DNA from: DATEGZ01 sp035519535
GTDB lineage: Bacteria; Acidobacteriota; Vicinamibacteria; Vicinamibacterales; SCN-69-37
DNA: 64,000 nt
Assembly (NCBI GenBank): GCA_035519535.1
Contig: DATIWF010000077.1
Span: 1 to 64,000, forward strand
Reading direction: 5' to 3'
This document shows positions 53,845 through 62,104 of this stretch, one piece after another (positions within the stretch are counted from its first letter, which is position 1; every line of letters starts with the position of its first letter). A program made the translations under genes and the position numbers. The notes beneath the pieces were generated by a model that saw only the letters and a list, made by a program, of their open reading frames with translations, did not search any database and was not told where the DNA came from.

Positions 53845-55731
53845 CTGACGGTCCTCGGCGCGCTTGCCCTGGCGATCGCTCCGGGGCTCATCAGCCGCCT
53901 TCAGGCGCCGATCACGATCGACTTCACCGCTGACCCGCCGTCTCAACTCACCGCCGGGTTCTATCCGTCGGAGCACACGCCCGACGGACTCTGGTTCGCG
54001 TGGACGCGCGGGTCCTTCGGCCTGGCGCTGCCGACGCTCGACCGCAGCGTCGCGTGGACGGTCACGCTCCGCGTGAGTGGATCGCGGCCCGACGGCACGA
54101 CGCCGGATCTCGTCGCCAATATTGACGGGCAGGTCCGCAGTCGCACGATTTTGCCGGCGGGCGGATTCGAGGAGCGCACGCTGACGATCGAGCCGCGGCC
54201 ATCGGGCGGCCGCGGCGTCGCCGTCGCCTGGACGGTGTCGCCGACGTTCGTGCCAGGCCACGGCGACTCGCGCGACCTCGGGGCACAGGTCGACTGGATC
54301 CGCCTGGCGCCCGCCGCCGGATCCGGACCGCGCGTGATTCTCGACCGGCAGCCGCTCGCCGTCTGGGGCGGCGCGGCCGGCGCCGTGCTCGGCGTGCTGG
54401 CGCTGCCGTGGGCGGCCAGCGCCGGCCTCCTCGTGCTGTTCGTCATCGGCGCGAGCGCGATCGTCACGCACGGCCTCGGCCCGTTCGTCGCGTTCCCCTG
54501 GCTCGTCGTCGGCCTGAGCGCGTTCACGTCGGCCGTCGTCTCGTCGCTGTCCTTGCCGCTGCGGCAGCTTGGCGCCCGCCTGGCCGTCGCCGTCACGTTC
54601 GTCGCGGTGGCGCTCCAGATGCTGCTCCTGACGCATCCGGACATGCCGATCAACGACGCCGTCTTTCACACGCACCGGTTCCAGGACGTGCTCGGCGGTC
54701 ACTACCTCTTTGCGTCCCTGGCGCCCGGCAACTATCAGTTCCCGTATCCGATCGGCCTGTACCTGTTCGCGCTGCCGTTTTCGTATCTCACGCACTCGAC
54801 GCCCGAGCGGATGCTGCTCCTGCGCGTGATCGTCGTGGTCGTCGATGCGTGGGCCGCCGCGCTGCTCTACCGGCTCGTCATGCGCTGGCGCGGCGACGAG
54901 GCCGCAGGCGCGTGGAGCGTGGCCGTGTATCACCTGCTGCCGCTGAGCTTCGGCGTGATCGTCACCGCCAATCTCACGAACGCATTCGCCCAATCGGTCG
55001 CGATGATGACGTTCGTCGCCGCCGGGAGCCTGCTGGCCACCCGCGCGGCCGGCCAGGGCGGCGCGGGCGTCCGGTGGGGCCTCACTCCGGGCGTGTGGCT
55101 GGTCGCCGCGCTCGCCGCCGCGGCGTTTCTCTCGCACACGAGCACGTTCGCGGTCCTTGGCGCGCAGCTCGTGTTCGCGGGCGCGGCGCTGCTGTTCTCA
55201 CGGGACGAGTCGAACAGACGTGGCGGCCGCGCGCTTCTCACCGCCGCCGTCGTCGCGCTGGCGGTCGCGATCATCACCTACTACGCGTACTTCATGGACG
55301 TCTATCGCGAGGCCTTGACGCGAATCGCGGCGGAGACGGGGCATGCGACGGCCGCGGCGGGCGGTCGCACCCCATGGATGCGATTGATCGATGTCCCGCG
55401 CGGATTCACTCTCGCGTTCGGTCTGCCCGCGGGGCTGCTGGCGATCGCCGGCGCCGTCCGCGCGGCGACCAGCCGCGGGTCATCGCCGATCGGTTTCCTC
55501 GTGGCCGCGTGGCTGGCCGCGTGTCTGATGTTTCTGATCATCGGCATCATCACGCCGGTGGATCTCCGGCACCTGCTCGCCGCGCTGCCCGTCGTGAGCG
55601 TGCTCGCGGCGATGGCATGCGCGGACGGCTGGCGGGCAGGCGGCGCGGCGCGCGTCGCGGTGCTCATCGGGATCGCCGGCATGGTGTGGGTCGCTGCGGT
55701 AAGCTGGATGGGGGCGATCGGGTCGAGTTAG
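53785..55731 (+). CDS. Membrane protein with periplasmic beta domain, GT-C-like
   Basis: A 648-residue protein. A short tail of about 18 residues, encoded by the inverted repeat, leads into helix 1 (ALFSLTVLGALALAIAPGLI). A beta-rich soluble domain of about 150 residues follows (TIDFTADPPSQLTAGFYPSE ... AWTVTLRVSGSRPDGTTP). From about 190 on there are about ten membrane helices, with a catalytic-type loop MPINDAVFHTHRFQDVLGGHYLF near 290 and YPIGLYLFALPFSYL. The family is not one I can name; the topology suggests a sugar transferase or polymerase-like protein. Whether the repeat-derived N-terminus is translated needs testing. There is no better start nearby. Confidence 0.72.
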   Translation: MPGIFSPRGDRRKIYPALFSLTVLGALALAIAPGLISRLQAPITIDFTADPPSQLTAGFYPSEHTPDGLWFAWTRGSFGLALPTLDRSVAWTVTLRVSGSRPDGTTPDLVANIDGQVRSRTILPAGGFEERTLTIEPRPSGGRGVAVAWTVSPTFVPGHGDSRDLGAQVDWIRLAPAAGSGPRVILDRQPLAVWGGAAGAVLGVLALPWAASAGLLVLFVIGASAIVTHGLGPFVAFPWLVVGLSAFTSAVVSSLSLPLRQLGARLAVAVTFVAVALQMLLLTHPDMPINDAVFHTHRFQDVLGGHYLFASLAPGNYQFPYPIGLYLFALPFSYLTHSTPERMLLLRVIVVVVDAWAAALLYRLVMRWRGDEAAGAWSVAVYHLLPLSFGVIVTANLTNAFAQSVAMMTFVAAGSLLATRAAGQGGAGVRWGLTPGVWLVAALAAAAFLSHTSTFAVLGAQLVFAGAALLFSRDESNRRGGRALLTAAVVALAVAIITYYAYFMDVYREALTRIAAETGHATAAAGGRTPWMRLIDVPRGFTLAFGLPAGLLAIAGAVRAATSRGSSPIGFLVAAWLAACLMFLIIGIITPVDLRHLLAALPVVSVLAAMACADGWRAGGAARVAVLIGIAGMVWVAAVSWMGAIGSS

Positions 55732-55768
55732 AAGTGAGAAGCCAGCAGTGAGAAGTTGAGGAGGCGCC

Positions 55769-56221
55769 ATGGCGACGCTGATGGAGCGCGTGACCCAGGA
55801 CATCGCGACCGCAATGCGCGAGAAGAACCAGGCGACGCTCGCGCCGCTGCGGATGCTCAAGGCGGCGCTCATGAACCGCGAGGTCGAGAAAGGCCGCGCG
55901 CTCGATGACGCCGAGTCGTTGCAGGTCGTGGCCTCGCTCGTGAAGCAGCGGCGCGATTCGGTCGAGCAGTTCCGGGCAGGCGGACGGCAGGACCTGGTCG
56001 ATCGCGAACAGGCCGAAATTGCGTTTCTCGAGCGCTACCAGCCGCCGGCCGCAGACGCCGCCGCGATCGCGCGCGCCATTGAAAGTGCGGTGACCGAAAC
56101 GGGCGCCGCCGGGCCGAAGGACATGGGCAAGGTGATGAAGGCCGTGCTCGCGCGTTTGGCCGGGTCTTCCGTCGACGGCCGCGCCGTGAGCGAGGCCGTG
56201 AAAAAACGACTGGCCGGCTGA
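55769..56221 (+). CDS. yqeY: GatB/YqeY domain protein
   Basis: A 150-residue helical protein of the YqeY family, related to the C-terminal tRNA-binding part of GatB. N-terminal LMERVTQDIATAMREKNQATLAPLRMLKAAL, then VVASLVKQRRDSVEQFRAGGRQDLVDREQAEIAFLERYQP, and the closing GPKDMGKVMKAVLARLAGSSVDGRAVSEAVKKRL. The exact role is unknown. A strong GAGGAGG ribosome site (55758-55764) sits four bases before the ATG. Just upstream the 9-mer AGTGAGAAG repeats at 55733-55741 and 55747-55755. Confidence 0.93.
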   Translation: MATLMERVTQDIATAMREKNQATLAPLRMLKAALMNREVEKGRALDDAESLQVVASLVKQRRDSVEQFRAGGRQDLVDREQAEIAFLERYQPPAADAAAIARAIESAVTETGAAGPKDMGKVMKAVLARLAGSSVDGRAVSEAVKKRLAG

Positions 56222-56230
56222 TTCCTCCAC

Positions 56231-56259
56231 CAAACTTTTCGCCGGGCGGTGCCGTCTAA
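56231..56259 (+). promoter_or_regulatory. ECF/sigma-E-type promoter
   Basis: A -35 CAAACTT (56231-56237), a 16-bp spacer and a -10 GTCTAA (56254-56259). This matches the shape of extracytoplasmic-function sigma promoters (GGAACTT, 15-16 bp, GTCTAA-like). It lies just after the yqeY stop. Transcription would start near 56265-56267. Confidence 0.6.
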
Positions 56260-56265
56260 GATTAG

Positions 56266-56343
56266 TGAAAGGCACGCAAGAGCCTCTCATCCATCCTCCG
56301 GGCAGGGGCCTCAATCGCAGGGGTTGAGGCCCCTTCTTATTTT
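56266..56343 (+). ncRNA. Candidate small RNA between the ECF promoter and a terminator
   Basis: A transcript of about 78 nt would run from the predicted start near 56266 to the T-rich tail of an intrinsic terminator at 56343. No start codon with a following frame explains it. The 5' part is unpaired and the 3' part is the terminator stem, a layout like sigma-E-dependent sRNAs of enterobacteria. The alternative is an attenuated leader of murJ (ATG at 56460). Confidence 0.45.
56305..56343 (+). terminator. Intrinsic terminator
   Basis: A perfect 10-bp stem, GGGGCCTCAA (56305-56314) and TTGAGGCCCC (56324-56333), with a 9-nt loop and the tail TTCTTATTTT. It ends plus-strand transcription from yqeY and from the ECF-type promoter, upstream of murJ. 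It is the clearest terminator in the window. Confidence 0.9.
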
Positions 56344-56459
56344 CGGTACGCTGGCGTCTCGGTTCCGCACACTCGTGACGCCGCCCTCTACGTTCCGGCT
56401 TGCCGCCGCGACTCACGCCTCACCTCGAGAGGCTCCTCATTGCGCGCGACCCGCGAGCG

Positions 56460-58043
56460 ATGAGTGAACGCCTGGCCAAATCCGCCGGTCTGATCAGCGC
56501 GGCGACGCTGGCGAGTCGCATCCTCGGACTCGTGCGCGACGCCGTTCAGGGCCACTACTTCGGCTTCGGCCTGGAGGCGGATGCGTTTACGGTCGCGACC
56601 CGCATCCCAACCCTGCTGCGCGACCTGTTCGCCGAGGGGGCGATGAGCGCCGCCTTCGTCCCGACGGTCACCCGCTATCTCAAGCAGCAGGGCAAGGACG
56701 CGGCGTGGCGGCTGGGATCGCAGGTCGTCAACGGCCTCATCGTCGTGACCGGACTGCTCGTCGTGCTCGGGGTCATCTTCGCGGGGCCCCTCGCGAGGTT
56801 GTACGCGGGGGGCTTCGCGACGATTCCTGGCAAGCTCGAGCTCACCGTCCAGCTCACGCGCATCAACATGCCGTTCCTCACGCTGATCGCCGTCGCGGCC
56901 GCCTACATGGGCCTGCTGAACGCGCTGCGGCGGTTCTTCGTGCCAGCGATGTCTCCGGCGCTCTACAACGTCACCTTCATCGCGTCGACGCTGGTGTTCG
57001 TCCCGCTGTTCTCGCGCATCGGTATCAACCCCGTCATGGCGCTTTCGGTGGGCATGCTGCTGGGCGGCCTCGTGCAGATCGCCGTGCAGTGGCCGCTGCT
57101 GCGCCGCGAAGGCTACCGCCACGAGTGGGTGCTCAATCCGCGCGACCCCGGCCTTCGTGAAGTGCTGATCCTCATGGGCCCGGGCATGCTGGGCCTGGCG
57201 GCGGCGCAGATCAACATCTTCGTCAACACGTCGCTCGCCACGGGCACCGCGGGTGCGCCGGCGGCGCTGGGCTACGCCTTCCGCCTGATGTACATGCCGG
57301 TCGGCATCTTCGGCGTGTCGATCGCAACCGCGGCGATCCCCGATCTCGCGCGACACGCCGCCGACGATTCGCACGACGGCATGCGAACGACGCTTTCCTG
57401 GGGCCTTCGGCTCATGTTGATGCTGAGCGTGCCCGCGACCGTGGGCCTCATTGCGCTGGCCGAGCCGATTGTCCGGGCCATCTATGAAGGCGGCCGGTTC
57501 ACCCAGAGCGACGTGACGATGATGACCCAGGCGCTGATGTTCTACGCCCCCGGCATCGTCGGCTACTCGATCGTCAAGATCGCGGCGCCGAGTTTCTACG
57601 CGTTGAAGGACGCCCGCACGCCGGTGCTCGTGAGCGTGTTCTCGGTCCTGACGAATCTCGGGCTGAACCTGTGGCTGAATTCGGTCATGGGGTTCAAAGG
57701 CCTGGCGCTCGGCACAGCCGTCGCAGCGAATGCCAACGCGCTGCTGCTGCTGGCGCTCCTGTCGCGCCGGATCGCGGGCGTCGATGGCTGGCGCGTCCTG
57801 CGATCGTTCGTCAAGATCACGATTGCGTCGACGATCATGGGCGTGGCCGCCTACTACGCGGCGGTGGGGCTCGGCGCGGTGCTGCCCGCCCGCCTGCTGG
57901 GCTCGGTCAAGGTGGCGCGCGCGATCCTGGTGGCCGGGGCGATCGGCGCCGGCCTCGGCACGCTCGCGCTCGCGGCATGGACCCTCCACATCGAGGAGTT
58001 CAGGCAGGCGATGCGCCGGCTCCTCAGCCGGTTCGCCGCCTGA
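56460..58043 (+). CDS. murJ: Lipid II flippase MurJ
   Basis: A 527-residue MOP-superfamily flippase moving lipid II to the outer face of the inner membrane, with about 14 helices. It opens SAGLISAATLASRILGLVRDAV, the MurJ signature, followed by ADAFTVATRIPTLLRDLFAEGAMSAAFVP. The conserved acidic and basic residues of the first helices (Arg, Asp and Glu around DLFAEGAMS) are present. I prefer the ATG at 56460, which gives the usual N-terminus, over a TTG at 56400 that adds 20 unrelated residues. It is the main wall gene outside the dcw cluster here. Terminator and ECF-type promoter lie upstream. Confidence 0.95.
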   Translation: MSERLAKSAGLISAATLASRILGLVRDAVQGHYFGFGLEADAFTVATRIPTLLRDLFAEGAMSAAFVPTVTRYLKQQGKDAAWRLGSQVVNGLIVVTGLLVVLGVIFAGPLARLYAGGFATIPGKLELTVQLTRINMPFLTLIAVAAAYMGLLNALRRFFVPAMSPALYNVTFIASTLVFVPLFSRIGINPVMALSVGMLLGGLVQIAVQWPLLRREGYRHEWVLNPRDPGLREVLILMGPGMLGLAAAQINIFVNTSLATGTAGAPAALGYAFRLMYMPVGIFGVSIATAAIPDLARHAADDSHDGMRTTLSWGLRLMLMLSVPATVGLIALAEPIVRAIYEGGRFTQSDVTMMTQALMFYAPGIVGYSIVKIAAPSFYALKDARTPVLVSVFSVLTNLGLNLWLNSVMGFKGLALGTAVAANANALLLLALLSRRIAGVDGWRVLRSFVKITIASTIMGVAAYYAAVGLGAVLPARLLGSVKVARAILVAGAIGAGLGTLALAAWTLHIEEFRQAMRRLLSRFAA

Positions 58044-58063
58044 CTCTGCTAGCATCCGAGGGA

Positions 58064-58813
58064 GTGGGTCGCAACGCCCCCCCGCAGCTCGCCAACCTGA
58101 TCGGTCCCGGCCGGTGGACGCCCGCCGTGCGGGCGATCATCCTCACCAACATCGCGGTGTTCGTGCTGACGCTGGCCATGCCCGACGTCGTCATCGGCTG
58201 GCTGGGGCTCGTCCCCCAGGAAGTCATCGAACAGCTGCGTGTCTGGCAGCTCGCGACGTACCTGTTCGTTCACTCGCCGCAGGACGTCTTCCACATCCTG
58301 TTCAACATGCTCGCGGTGTGGATGTTCGGCACGGATCTGGAGCGGCGCTGGGGCACCCGCGCGTTCGTCAACTACTACTTCGTCTGCGGGGTTGGCGCCG
58401 GGCTATCGATGACGCTCGTGTCGCTTGTCCCGTGGGCGCCGCTCCACGTCGTCTACGAAGCGCGGACGATCGGCGCGTCCGGCGCCGTGTACGGGCTCAT
58501 TCTCGCGTGGGCCCTGATCTTCCCGTACCGCCAGATTCTGTTCATGCTGTTCTTCCCGATCCCGGCGCGCGTGTTTGCGTTCATCATGGGCGCGATCGCG
58601 CTCGTCTCCGCGATCAGCGCGAGCGGCGGCCCGGTGGCGAACCTCGCGCACCTCGGCGGCATGCTGATCGGCTGGCTGTATCTCAAGGGCCCGCGCAACC
58701 TGCAGCTCGATTTCAAGTACCGCCTCACGAAATGGCGCATGGATCGCCTGCGCCGCCGGTTCAACGTCCACCGCGGCGGCCGCGACGACGACTGGGAGCA
58801 CCGAGTCCATTGA
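58064..58813 (+). CDS. Rhomboid family intramembrane serine protease
   Basis: A 249-residue protein with about six membrane helices. The catalytic serine is Ser139 in GASGAVYG and the histidine is His196 in AHLGGML; the supporting His77 and Asn81 lie in FHILFNMLAVWMFG. The L1 loop has WRRW-like LERRWGTRAF. The C-terminal tail is basic. Rhomboids cut membrane proteins within the bilayer; substrates are unknown. The GTG at 58064 lies eight bases after TAGCAT (58050-58055), and the GAGGGA before it is too close to serve as a normal ribosome site. Its stop overlaps the next start (TTGA). Confidence 0.9.
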   Translation: MGRNAPPQLANLIGPGRWTPAVRAIILTNIAVFVLTLAMPDVVIGWLGLVPQEVIEQLRVWQLATYLFVHSPQDVFHILFNMLAVWMFGTDLERRWGTRAFVNYYFVCGVGAGLSMTLVSLVPWAPLHVVYEARTIGASGAVYGLILAWALIFPYRQILFMLFFPIPARVFAFIMGAIALVSAISASGGPVANLAHLGGMLIGWLYLKGPRNLQLDFKYRLTKWRMDRLRRRFNVHRGGRDDDWEHRVH

Positions 58814-60132
58814 CGGCCGCGAGCCGGGTCCTCCTGGGGATCCTCGGCGGCGTGCTGCTTCGCGCCCTTCTGCTCCCGCTGCCCGGTTCCACCGACGTCC
58901 TCATCTGGAAAGTCTGGAGCGCCAACGCCGCGCGCGACGTGACGGGCGTGTATGGCGTCGGCGGCGTGCCGCCGGAACGACGCGTGCTGCACTGGCAAGG
59001 TCAGGACATGACGGTCGACTATCCCCCGCTGACGCTCGACGAGCTCGCGGTCGCGGGACGCGCCTACGAGCTGGTCAGTCCGGCCTTCGATGACACGCGC
59101 TGGCTGACGGCGTTCGTCAAGCTCCCCGGTCTTATCGCGGAGATCGTGCTGGTCGCGGCGCTGCTGACATGGGGGCGGCGCGCGATCGGCGACGCGGCCG
59201 CGACGTGGACCGCGCTCGGTTTCTGGCTCAACCCGCTCGTGATTCTGAACGGTGCGGCGCTCGGCTACCTCGACGCGCAGATGGCCGTGCCGCTCGTCCT
59301 CGCCGTGGTCGCGGCCTGGATGGGCCGGGCGACGATCACGGGAGTGCTGGTCGCCGTAGCGGTGCTCACCAAAGCGCAGGCGATCTTCGCGGTTCCCGCG
59401 CTCGCGGTGGTTCTATTCTGGCGCGCGCACCGCGTCCGGGGCCTGGCGATTGCGAGCGCGGCCGGAGCGGCGATGTCGGCGGCGCTCGTCGCCCCGTTCG
59501 TCGTCCGCGGGGCGTGGGCCAATCTCCTGCAGGCCGTCGGACGGCTCGCGACGCACGACATGCTTTCCGCCCAGGCGGCGAACGTCTGGTGGATCGTCAC
59601 GTGGGTGCTGCGCGTCCTCGACGCCGCACCCGACTCGGGCTGGCGCGCGGCCCTCACTCAGCAGGTCCGGATTCTGGGCATCTCGAGCGCCGAGGCTCTC
59701 GGCTATCCGAATCCGCGCGTCGTCGGCCTCGTACTCACCGCCGCGGCCATCGCGTGGGCGTGCTGGCAGCTGGCACGCGAAGTGTCGCTCGCGCGGGCGG
59801 CAGCCGTCGCCGGCTGGTGCGCGTACGCCTACGCCATGCTGGCGGCGCAGGTGCACGAAAACCACTGGTACGCCGCGGTGCCGCTCTTCGCGCTCGCCGC
59901 GGGCGCCGACAGGCGATATCGCACGACCTTCTGGGCGATCACGGCGATCGCCGCGCTCAATCTGTACTTGTTCTACGGTCTGGGCGACGGCCGGCCGCCC
60001 GTCACCCTGCGCTCCTGGACGGGTGTGGACATGACCGTCGTGCTGAGCATCGTCAACGTTGGGGTGTTCACGTACGCAGCGCGGGTGATTGCGGTCAGCA
60101 CGCAGCCGCCAGTCGGCGCCGGCAACTTCTGA
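58810..60132 (+). CDS. GT-C membrane glycosyltransferase-like protein (ALG6/GT57-like motifs)
   Basis: A 440-residue multi-spanning protein from a TTG that overlaps the rhomboid stop. First loop GSTDVLIWKVWSANAARDV, then DMTVDYPPLTLDELAVAGRAYEL with the DYPPL motif of ALG6/ALG8-type glucosyltransferases. WLNPLVILNGAALGYLDAQM is a further GT57-like element. About ten helices. It probably uses a polyprenyl-phosphate sugar. It is co-transcribed with the rhomboid gene but separated from the main glycan locus by murJ. The end of the gene carries short CTTCT words (60124-60158) that run into the convergent gene. Confidence 0.78.
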   Translation: MTAASRVLLGILGGVLLRALLLPLPGSTDVLIWKVWSANAARDVTGVYGVGGVPPERRVLHWQGQDMTVDYPPLTLDELAVAGRAYELVSPAFDDTRWLTAFVKLPGLIAEIVLVAALLTWGRRAIGDAAATWTALGFWLNPLVILNGAALGYLDAQMAVPLVLAVVAAWMGRATITGVLVAVAVLTKAQAIFAVPALAVVLFWRAHRVRGLAIASAAGAAMSAALVAPFVVRGAWANLLQAVGRLATHDMLSAQAANVWWIVTWVLRVLDAAPDSGWRAALTQQVRILGISSAEALGYPNPRVVGLVLTAAAIAWACWQLAREVSLARAAAVAGWCAYAYAMLAAQVHENHWYAAVPLFALAAGADRRYRTTFWAITAIAALNLYLFYGLGDGRPPVTLRSWTGVDMTVVLSIVNVGVFTYAARVIAVSTQPPVGAGNF

Positions 60133-60142
60133 CGTCTGGCTT

Positions 60143-61120
60143 CTAACTTCTGACTTCCGTCAGCGCCATTTCCTTCAGGGCTGCGATCCGCTGCGCCATC
60201 GGCGGGTGTGTCGCCCACAGGCTGGCCCAGAAACCCTCACTCCGGTTGATCGGTTTGCCCAGCGGATCGGCGATGCACAGATGCGCGGTGCCGCGCTTGA
60301 TCGTCGGTGTGGGCGCGACGGCGTCTTCAATCTTCTCGAGTGCGTTCGCGAGGCTCATCGGGTTCCGGGTCAGCTCCGCGCCCGTCGCGTCGGCCTGAAA
60401 TTCCCGCCGCCGCGAGACCGCCAGCGCGAGCAGCTGCCCGATGAGCGGGGCGAGCACGATCGCGACGAGCCACACCGCCAGAAATACCAGGCCGATCGCG
60501 CCGCCGTCCTTGCCGCGGCCGCGCCCGCGGACCCGCCCGCCGCCAAACCGCATCGCGCGGCTCGACCAGTCCGCCAGGAGCAGAATCGCGCCGACCAGCG
60601 CGGCGACGACCATCATCAGCCGGATGTCCAGGTTGCGGATGTGCCCCATCTCGTGGCCGACGACCCCCTGCAGCTCGTCGCGGTTGAGCGTCCGCAGCAG
60701 CCCGTCGGTGACGGCGATCGACGCGTGCGCCGGATCGGGCCCCGTCGCGAACGCGTTGGGGTCATCGTCGGGAATCACGTACGCCTTCGGGGTCGGGACG
60801 CCGGCGGCGATCGCCATCTCCTCGACGACGTTCTGGAGCTGCCGGTAGCGGAGGCGCGCGTCCTCGTCGGTGGCCTGGCGCAGGCACTCCTCCAGCGGCT
60901 GCGCGTCGGCCGATCCGAGCACGGCGCGATCGCCGAAGCGCAGGCTCCACCACGCGCGCCCGCCGCCGAAGGCGAGCGCGAGGATCGTCGCGATGAACTG
61001 GCCGTCGCCGAGGACGAACAGATCCACGCCGGCGCCGACGATCGCGAAGAACGCGATGAACAGCGCCATCACCAGCCACGTGCGGCGGCGGTTCGCGGCC
61101 TGCTGCTCGAGGAGGTTCAA
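60143..61120 (-). CDS. M48 family zinc metalloprotease (HtpX-like)
   Basis: A 325-residue membrane protease. Two membrane helices near 15-35 and 40-58 precede the peptidase core. The zinc site is HEMGH at 156-160 (His156, Glu157, His160), and the third ligand Glu is in EFQADATG near 237. Two more helices lie between (VAALVGAILLLADW; IGLVFLAVWLVAIVLAPLIGQLL). HtpX-like enzymes degrade damaged membrane proteins. It starts at a TTG nine bases after the lemA stop. The lemA-M48 pairing is widespread. Confidence 0.92.
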   Translation of the reverse strand: MNLLEQQAANRRRTWLVMALFIAFFAIVGAGVDLFVLGDGQFIATILALAFGGGRAWWSLRFGDRAVLGSADAQPLEECLRQATDEDARLRYRQLQNVVEEMAIAAGVPTPKAYVIPDDDPNAFATGPDPAHASIAVTDGLLRTLNRDELQGVVGHEMGHIRNLDIRLMMVVAALVGAILLLADWSSRAMRFGGGRVRGRGRGKDGGAIGLVFLAVWLVAIVLAPLIGQLLALAVSRRREFQADATGAELTRNPMSLANALEKIEDAVAPTPTIKRGTAHLCIADPLGKPINRSEGFWASLWATHPPMAQRIAALKEMALTEVRS

Positions 61121-61129
61121 CGTGGTCCG

Positions 61130-61699
61130 CTAGGACTTGCCCAGCGACAAATCGACCTTCGGCACCTGACGGTCGGCCTCGTCCTGGATCTGGAACAGCT
61201 CGGCCGCGGAGAAGCCGAACGCGCCCGCGAACAGATTCGTCGGGAACGACTGGCACGCGATGTTGAACTTCGTCGCGATGTCGTTGTAGAACTGGCGCGC
61301 GAAGCCGATCTTGTTCTCCGTGCCCGCCAGCTCCTCCTGCAGCATCTTGACGTTCTCGTTCGACTTGAGCTGCGGATAGTTCTCCGCGACGGCGAGCAGC
61401 CGGCCCAGTGCCTGCGAGAGCTCGCCCTCCTTGCGGCTCGCGTCCGCCGGCCCCGTGGCGGTCATCGCTTTCGCGCGCGCGTCCATCACGGCCGTGAGCG
61501 TGCCCTTCTCGAACTCCATCGCGCCCTTCACGGTTTCGACGAGATTGGGAATCAGATCGTGGCGCCGCTTGAGCTGCACGTCGATCTGCCGCCAGCCGTT
61601 CTGCGTCTGGTTCTTGAGGCCGACGAGCCGGTTGTACATCCCGATCACCCAGAACGCGATCAGAACGATGAAAACGACGAGGATCAAGAGCGCGGGCAT
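61130..61699 (-). CDS. lemA: LemA family protein
   Basis: A 189-residue membrane-anchored coiled-coil protein. One N-terminal helix (LLILVVFIVLIAFWVIGMYNRLV) is followed by LKNQTQNGWRQIDVQLKRRHDLIPNLVETVKGAMEFE, the LemA signature. Then comes a long helical body with LKSNENVKMLQEELAGTENKIGFARQFYND. A strong AGGAGG-type ribosome site lies at about 61704-61711. Its function is unclear. It is regularly paired with an M48 protease, which follows here nine bases downstream. Confidence 0.95.
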   Translation of the reverse strand: MPALLILVVFIVLIAFWVIGMYNRLVGLKNQTQNGWRQIDVQLKRRHDLIPNLVETVKGAMEFEKGTLTAVMDARAKAMTATGPADASRKEGELSQALGRLLAVAENYPQLKSNENVKMLQEELAGTENKIGFARQFYNDIATKFNIACQSFPTNLFAGAFGFSAAELFQIQDEADRQVPKVDLSLGKS

Positions 61700-61713
61700 G
61701 TGGCCTCCTCCTG

Positions 61714-62034
61714 CTACGTGTCGGTCCCCCGCACGTCGAGCACGAATGTGTCGTCGAGGGCTTCGGCCTGGTGCGGCGCGCCGGCCGGCACCTGCAGCAC
61801 CTCGCCCTCGCGGACCGTGATCTCGTCGCCGTCGATGAGCGTCCGCAACGCGCCTTGCAGCACGTAGATCATCTGCTCGCTTGTGTGGGAGTGCTGCGGA
61901 ACGAGCGCGCCCTTTTTCAGGTACACCTGCACGAGCGTGTGGCGCTCGCCGGCGATCGCCTTGCGCGCGACCATCTCGGTCACCTTATCCAGCGCAAGTT
62001 CGTCCCATCGATAGAGAGAGACGCGGCGGGGCAT
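61714..62034 (-). CDS. Small cupin-domain protein
   Basis: A 106-residue single cupin domain: SLYRWDELALDKVTEMVARKAIAGERHTLVQVYLKKG, the metal-binding HSHTSEQMIYVLQGAL (His, His and Glu), then EGEVLQVPAGAPHQAEAL, which supplies the third histidine. The ligand is unknown. I chose the ATG at 62034, which opens the fold; the frame runs on upstream without cupin-like sequence. A TATACT (62051-62056, minus strand) lies 16 bases before it. The stop is 15 bases before lemA's ATG, so it may lead the lemA-M48 operon. Confidence 0.85.
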   Translation of the reverse strand: MPRRVSLYRWDELALDKVTEMVARKAIAGERHTLVQVYLKKGALVPQHSHTSEQMIYVLQGALRTLIDGDEITVREGEVLQVPAGAPHQAEALDDTFVLDVRGTDT

Positions 62035-62050
62035 CGTAAAGTTCAGAGGG

Positions 62051-62058
62051 AGTATAAT
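62051..62058. promoter_or_regulatory. Overlapping divergent -10 elements
   Basis: The octamer AGTATAAT reads TATAAT on the plus strand (62053-62058) and TATACT on the minus strand (62051-62056), serving the E1 gene and the cupin gene. The same arrangement occurs at 46391-46398. No strong -35 is seen. Confidence 0.6.
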
Positions 62059-62104
62059 TGAACGGTTGCCCGGTCGCCGCCGGAGCCAGTCGAGGCCTCT
62101 CGCG

